A stretch of DNA of 8,963 bases. Origin: Planctomycetota bacterium. GTDB taxonomy: Bacteria; Planctomycetota; PUPC01; JACPCR01. The stretch's first letter is position 1; every line of letters begins with the position of its first letter. This document shows, one piece after another, positions 5,692 through 8,963 of the stretch. A program made the position numbers and the translations under genes. Under the pieces are notes generated by a model that was not told where the DNA came from, searched no databases, and saw only the letters and a program-made list of their open reading frames with translations. The stretch covers positions 1-8,963 of the forward strand of contig JASLXP010000410.1 in NCBI GenBank assembly GCA_030740295.1, in the 5' to 3' direction.

Positions 5692-7179
5692 ATGACCAGG
5701 AATAACAAACAGGCCGCGAATCCCGGCAGTCAGTCGCTCTTCCCCAAGGTCATTCTGTCATTTCTGTTGCTCGCGCTGTCCCTGCAATTCCTTGGCGCGC
5801 TGAAACAGAACTTCGTTCTCATCCGGTTTCCCTACTCGATCGAGCACAATGAAGGCGCGGTCCTGCAGCTCTCATACGACCTCGCTCGCGGCAAAGCGAT
5901 TTACCGGCCGCTGAACGACCCGCCTTACGTCCCCGGCGACTATCCGCCGTTCTTCCTCGCTCTGAATGCGGTGGCCATAAAGATCTTCGGTCTGAATCTG
6001 TGGTCCGGACGACTGCTCTCGTTTGCAGCCGCGCTGGCCATGGCCGTCATGATCGGCGTCTGGAGCTTCCGGACAACCACCTCGAAGCTCTGGGGAGCCT
6101 GTGCCGGACTTTCGCTCTTTCTGTCCCCGCTGTTTTTCAATCTGTGCAGTTTCTACAGAGTCGACGTGCTCGCGGTCATGCTTTCGTTCGGTGGGGTCTT
6201 CGTGCTAGTCCATCTGAATTCCGAGAAGGGCGACTGGGTCGCAGCCGTCTGTTTTCTGCTGTCGCTCTATACCAAGCATTCGATGATCGCCGGACCCGCC
6301 GCCGCACTTTTATTTCTGATCCGTGAAGACAGGGCGCGGGCGAAGAACTTTGTCCTCCGTCTGGTCGGCGCGGGCGGTGTGCTCTTTCTTCTGCTCACCA
6401 TTACAACCCGTCAGGAATTCTTCCGACACCTCGTGCTCTACCACGCAATGAGCTACGACTGGGGATCATTCCTTCGACATCTCATCGAGTTTGGAAAATG
6501 GTCGGCTCCCTTCCTGGTCTGCACGGCGGCCATGACGATTCGATTCAAAGATGAACGTGCCTTCCCGGTTCTGATTTACGCGGCAACAAGTCTGGTTCAC
6601 TTACTGTTCCTCACCCGCGCCGGGGCCTCGATGCACTACCTTCTCGAGCCGGCCATCGCATGCATGCTGGCCACTTGTGCGGGCCTTCCTCTTCTGTTGG
6701 GGAGGAAGAGTGCCGGGCCTGGGCTGGCCCCCGTGCTTGGGTTGAGCGTTGTGCTCGTCTGCCAGTTCATCTTTGTGCAGATCATTCCAACGATTCCACA
6801 ATTCATGCCGGACAAGGTGAAGAGCAATCTGTTGAGTCTGAGCCGGCACGAGGCCGCGCTTTATGAATACATTCAAAACAAGGGAGACATCCTCGCCGAG
6901 GATCAATGCTACGCGCTGCTCAGCGGACACGACTCTGTGGTGAGCCCGTTTCACATTGCGCAGCTATCCCGTGAAGGCCGTTTCGACCAGACTGAGTTTT
7001 TGAAAGCGATTGAGGCGGGAGAGTACCCCTTGCTCATCCTGAATTCTTCACCGTCCGCTCCAACGCGAGGAACGCAATCATCCTTTTCCACTGAGGTGCT
7101 TGAAGCGATGTCGAAGAACTACCGACCGGTAAAAGGGAACTGGAATCACCGGTTGGTGTACCTGTGGGGTGGGGAGTGA
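5692..7179 (+). CDS. GT-C superfamily integral membrane glycosyltransferase, 495 aa
   Basis: Seen: about ten hydrophobic segments (roughly 18-36, 105-124, 136-152, 157-175, 182-210, 222-238, 271-285, 292-308, 318-337, 346-366), then a soluble C-terminal domain of about 125 residues. The first extracytoplasmic loop carries acidic EHNEG (51-55), AxxLARGKAIYRP (about 63-73) and the PGDYPPFF element (81-88). Known: GT-C enzymes such as ArnT/PMT relatives keep an acidic catalytic residue in this loop and move sugars from polyprenyl-phosphate donors onto lipids or proteins on the outer face of the membrane. Acceptor and sugar cannot be read from sequence. It is transcribed away from pepM, sharing a 153-bp spacer. 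Start: ATG at 5692; no ribosome-binding site is visible, but the Lys/Asn-rich lead and first TM fit. Inference: glycan or lipid modification linked to the neighbouring phosphonate gene. Confidence 0.85.
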   Translation: MTRNNKQAANPGSQSLFPKVILSFLLLALSLQFLGALKQNFVLIRFPYSIEHNEGAVLQLSYDLARGKAIYRPLNDPPYVPGDYPPFFLALNAVAIKIFGLNLWSGRLLSFAAALAMAVMIGVWSFRTTTSKLWGACAGLSLFLSPLFFNLCSFYRVDVLAVMLSFGGVFVLVHLNSEKGDWVAAVCFLLSLYTKHSMIAGPAAALLFLIREDRARAKNFVLRLVGAGGVLFLLLTITTRQEFFRHLVLYHAMSYDWGSFLRHLIEFGKWSAPFLVCTAAMTIRFKDERAFPVLIYAATSLVHLLFLTRAGASMHYLLEPAIACMLATCAGLPLLLGRKSAGPGLAPVLGLSVVLVCQFIFVQIIPTIPQFMPDKVKSNLLSLSRHEAALYEYIQNKGDILAEDQCYALLSGHDSVVSPFHIAQLSREGRFDQTEFLKAIEAGEYPLLILNSSPSAPTRGTQSSFSTEVLEAMSKNYRPVKGNWNHRLVYLWGGE

Positions 7180-7210
7180 TGTGGTGTCTGGACGGAGTCG
7201 TTTTTACGGA

Positions 7211-7677
7211 TTTCAGGGGCGAAGCCCGGGCTGTTTGCCTAGCCCAGCCCAACGGGCTGGTATGTGTCTAGCGTCTTTTCTCGAAGTCTCAGTTATGGCT
7301 GAAGGCCATGATTCACCGTAGCCTGGGCAACGCCCCAGGATTCATGAATCGCACGAGGTCCATTGGCCGAAGGCCAAATTCACCAACGTCACCGTCTCGG
7401 TGAATATGGCCTTCGGCCAAAAATGCAGATACGCATCACATTCCTGGGGTGATACCCCAGGCTACGATGAGTATGGCCTTCGGCCATAGCAGACGCTGAA
7501 CACATACACGGGCTGGGTGAATGGTACAAAGACCTGAAGAGGGGCAACGCCCCGGCCACTTATAGGGAGGCTATTCATTGGGGCAAATGACCGGGGCGTT
7601 GCCCCTAAGGTTGATCTGCCCGAAAACCCAGCCCGTTGGGCTGGGCTAGGCAAACGGCCGGGGCTTTGCCCCTGAAA
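7211..7677. repeat. Nested foldback repeat with 50-bp inverted ends
   Basis: Outer arms 7211-7260 and 7628-7677 are inverted copies matching at 47 of 50 positions (TTTCAGGGGC at the outer ends, AACGGGCTGG inside). Within them, a second foldback spans about 7259-7507: its centre is a 22-bp stem (arms 7363-7384 and 7399-7420, one mismatch, 14-nt loop) containing GGCCGAAGGCC, flanked by inverted CGTAGCCTGGG arms (about 7318 and 7465) and inverted GTATGTGT..AGCGTCT arms (about 7259-7275 and 7490-7506). A third, perfect 16-bp pair lies at 7540-7555 and 7591-7606. No transposase is present, so it looks like a non-autonomous or REP-type intergenic repeat. Confidence 0.85.
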
Positions 7678-7754
7678 ATTGTCATTTGAGTCCGTAAGAT
7701 TGCCCCCGTCTTGACCTACCAGGCTGGCGGATCTTGCTCGGGCAAGAACCGTAA

Positions 7755-7813
7755 CCGGTTTCGCCAGAATTCGGGAGAGGACAACGACTTCGCCCGAATT
7801 CTGGCGAAACCGG
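7755..7813. repeat. 21-bp perfect inverted repeat (hairpin)
   Basis: Arms 7755-7775 and 7793-7813 (CCGGTTTCGCCAGAATTCGG plus G, and its complement) pair perfectly around a 17-nt loop, and pairing continues outward for a few bases with one mismatch. It sits 49 nt past the stop of the minus-strand membrane protein gene. No T run follows on either strand, so it is not a standard terminator, though it could stop transcription by other means or protect a 3' end. Confidence 0.8.
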
Positions 7814-7861
7814 CTACGAACACACTGTAAGCCAACGTCTCCTGTTTGTGAGAAGTGCCCC

Positions 7862-8963
7862 CTAAACCAGCCCCACAAATTTCCGCCAGATCCACTCAGA
7901 CGTCACGATGATCACCAGGAAAGCCAGGACGCTTGCCGCGTCCCAGAGGCGCCAGATACGTTCGTGTTTTTCGATGCGTTCTTTTGGCTCAGTGCGGAGA
8001 AGGAACTTCTCGAAATCAGTGAATGGACGATATTCTCCGCCGGTACCACTGGCGATTTCTTTCAGAAACTTCTGATTCCGAGCGAGGTATTTCAGCTCGA
8101 CTGGATTGTGGATCACCATGGCCGTCGGTGTCGTAGTCTCCGTTCCCTTGAGACGGAATGAAAGGTCCCGAGCAGGGACGCCTTCAAAGGTCGCAAGGCC
8201 CAGCTCAGAATCAGTCTCTTTGATGATCTGGGCTTCGAGCAAGACCTTGTCACCCGAGATCGCCTCGATCGTGCCCTCGGCGACTCCTTTCGTCCATACC
8301 TGAAGGTTGTTTGTGTCGGAGAAATTGAGCTTGTCGAGGCCGAGCTGCTGCGCAGATTCAGGTGGTCCGAGGGACCCTTCTATGGCCCACGAAACCAGGC
8401 CAATGTAAATCTGCGCGTGGGCTTCAAGCGCGGTTGGATTCAACAGCTTCCAGAGCCTGTCGCTTTGAATGAGCATCAGCTTTCCGCTGCCCGCGTACCG
8501 GGTAGAGATTAACGCCTGGCCGGTGCGATTCGTCAGGAGCAACGCCTGGGTATCTCTGGCAGCATCCGAGGCCGGGCGGTCAGTGGATTCGACAACCTTG
8601 GCAAGCAGGCGTGTGACCGGATGAAAGCCGCCGGGCCTGGTAAGCGAAATATCCTCCCTGGTTTCGAGTAGCCGCGGGGGAGTCTGCATCTTGTCTGCCT
8701 GGGGAGCCACGGGCAGAAGGGATTTCGCCAGCGAACGCGGCACGGGTGAAGAGATGCCGTTGCCGATGAGGCAGAGGCTCCTTCCCTTGTCCCAGACCAG
8801 GGCTTTCAGATCATTCCACTCCGAATCTGTAAGGGCGCTTTGTGAGAGGTCGCCAAGGATTACCAGGTCATACATCTCGAGCGCCGCGAGGTTTTCCGGC
8901 CAGGCGCCCCTGCGGACACCGCGTTTTACTTCCGCATTTTCCTGCACGACCGCGATGATCGAA
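7862..8963 (-). CDS. Membrane protein with amidotransferase-like fold, C-terminal part (5' end outside window)
   Basis: Seen: the frame is open to the right edge, so the roughly 366 residues here are the C-terminal part of a longer protein. A segment YDLVILGDLSQSALTDSEWNDLKALVWDKGRSLCLIG matches the Rossmann-like class I amidotransferase-type domain found in large VWA membrane proteins. Later come NQKFLKEIASGTGGEYRPFTDFEKFL, a motif typical of the end of these proteins, and a C-terminal membrane helix with the pattern LWDAASVLAFLVIIVTSEWIWRKFVGLV. Known: such proteins are usually encoded with MoxR ATPase and BatA/DUF58-type genes and act at the envelope; their chemistry is not established. 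A GTG at 8947 could start a shorter product, but upstream in-frame codons and the domain order argue that it is internal. It converges with the glycosyltransferase across the repeat block. Confidence 0.75.
   Translation of the reverse strand, partial: SIIAVVQENAEVKRGVRRGAWPENLAALEMYDLVILGDLSQSALTDSEWNDLKALVWDKGRSLCLIGNGISSPVPRSLAKSLLPVAPQADKMQTPPRLLETREDISLTRPGGFHPVTRLLAKVVESTDRPASDAARDTQALLLTNRTGQALISTRYAGSGKLMLIQSDRLWKLLNPTALEAHAQIYIGLVSWAIEGSLGPPESAQQLGLDKLNFSDTNNLQVWTKGVAEGTIEAISGDKVLLEAQIIKETDSELGLATFEGVPARDLSFRLKGTETTTPTAMVIHNPVELKYLARNQKFLKEIASGTGGEYRPFTDFEKFLLRTEPKERIEKHERIWRLWDAASVLAFLVIIVTSEWIWRKFVGLV

Larger units (their letters stand above)
7180..7861. other. Gene-free palindrome-rich block between convergent genes
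   Basis: About 680 nt separate the stop codons of two genes that point at each other. The stretch is dominated by inverted repeats, listed separately. A 138-codon minus-strand frame (7462-7878) crosses it, but it is a by-product of the repeats. Confidence 0.7.

Noticed and set aside
7034..7252. Minus-strand frame over the end of the glycosyltransferase gene
   Set aside because: It is antisense to the C-terminal coding region and enters the repeat block. No independent support.
7462..7878. 138-codon minus-strand frame across the palindromic block
   Set aside because: Its sequence is made of inverted-repeat DNA, has no ribosome-binding site and overlaps the end of the neighbouring gene.

Overview
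The window looks like bacterial chromosomal DNA of moderately high GC, from a lineage I cannot name with certainty. Pointers are a predicted envelope full of membrane-anchored proteins, intergenic families of GC-rich palindromes (motifs such as GGCCGAAGGCC and paired GGGGC...GCCCC arms), and an amidotransferase-like/VWA-type membrane protein common in Acidobacteriota, Planctomycetota and related environmental phyla. No taxonomic marker beyond a tRNA is present, so this is a guess.

Layout. (1) 1-406: the 3' end of a tyrosine-recombinase gene runs rightward into the 3' end of a minus-strand tRNA-Gln(CTG), with a strong terminator hairpin between them. This is the geometry of an element integrated at a tRNA 3' end, the element lying to the left. 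The tRNA has a good sigma70-type promoter. (2) 460-1043: a possible 78-aa ORF on the minus strand, then about 350 nt without a convincing gene. (3) 1044-1748: an orphan two-TM HAMP-domain protein (+), convergent with a RimK-type ATP-grasp ligase (-, 1805-2686). (4) 2687-3196: an imperfect tandem repeat of 201 and 183 bp carrying conserved hairpins, lying upstream of the ligase. (5) 3197-5538: a minus-strand two-gene unit, a phosphoenolpyruvate mutase fused to a nucleotidyltransferase-like domain, followed through a GTGA stop/start overlap by a small membrane-anchored protein. (6) 5692-7179: a divergent GT-C type membrane glycosyltransferase (+). (7) 7180-7861: a gene-free block between convergent genes, holding a nested foldback repeat bounded by 50-bp inverted repeats, plus a separate 21-bp perfect hairpin. 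(8) 7862-8963: the C-terminal part of a membrane protein of the amidotransferase-like/VWA type, cut by the window edge.

The most coherent biology is in 3197-7179. PEP mutase commits carbon to C-P bond formation, a fused nucleotidyltransferase would activate a phosphonate for transfer, and a divergent membrane glycosyltransferase sits beside it. Together they suggest phosphonate decoration of an extracellular glycan or lipid. The later phosphonate genes (phosphonopyruvate decarboxylase, aminotransferase) are not in the window, and the nucleotidyltransferase domain has lost the usual nucleotide-binding signature, so its activity is in doubt. I see no defence system, CRISPR array or operon that I would call a new system. 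The notable items are the altered PepM fusion, the tRNA/integrase junction and the two structured repeat blocks.
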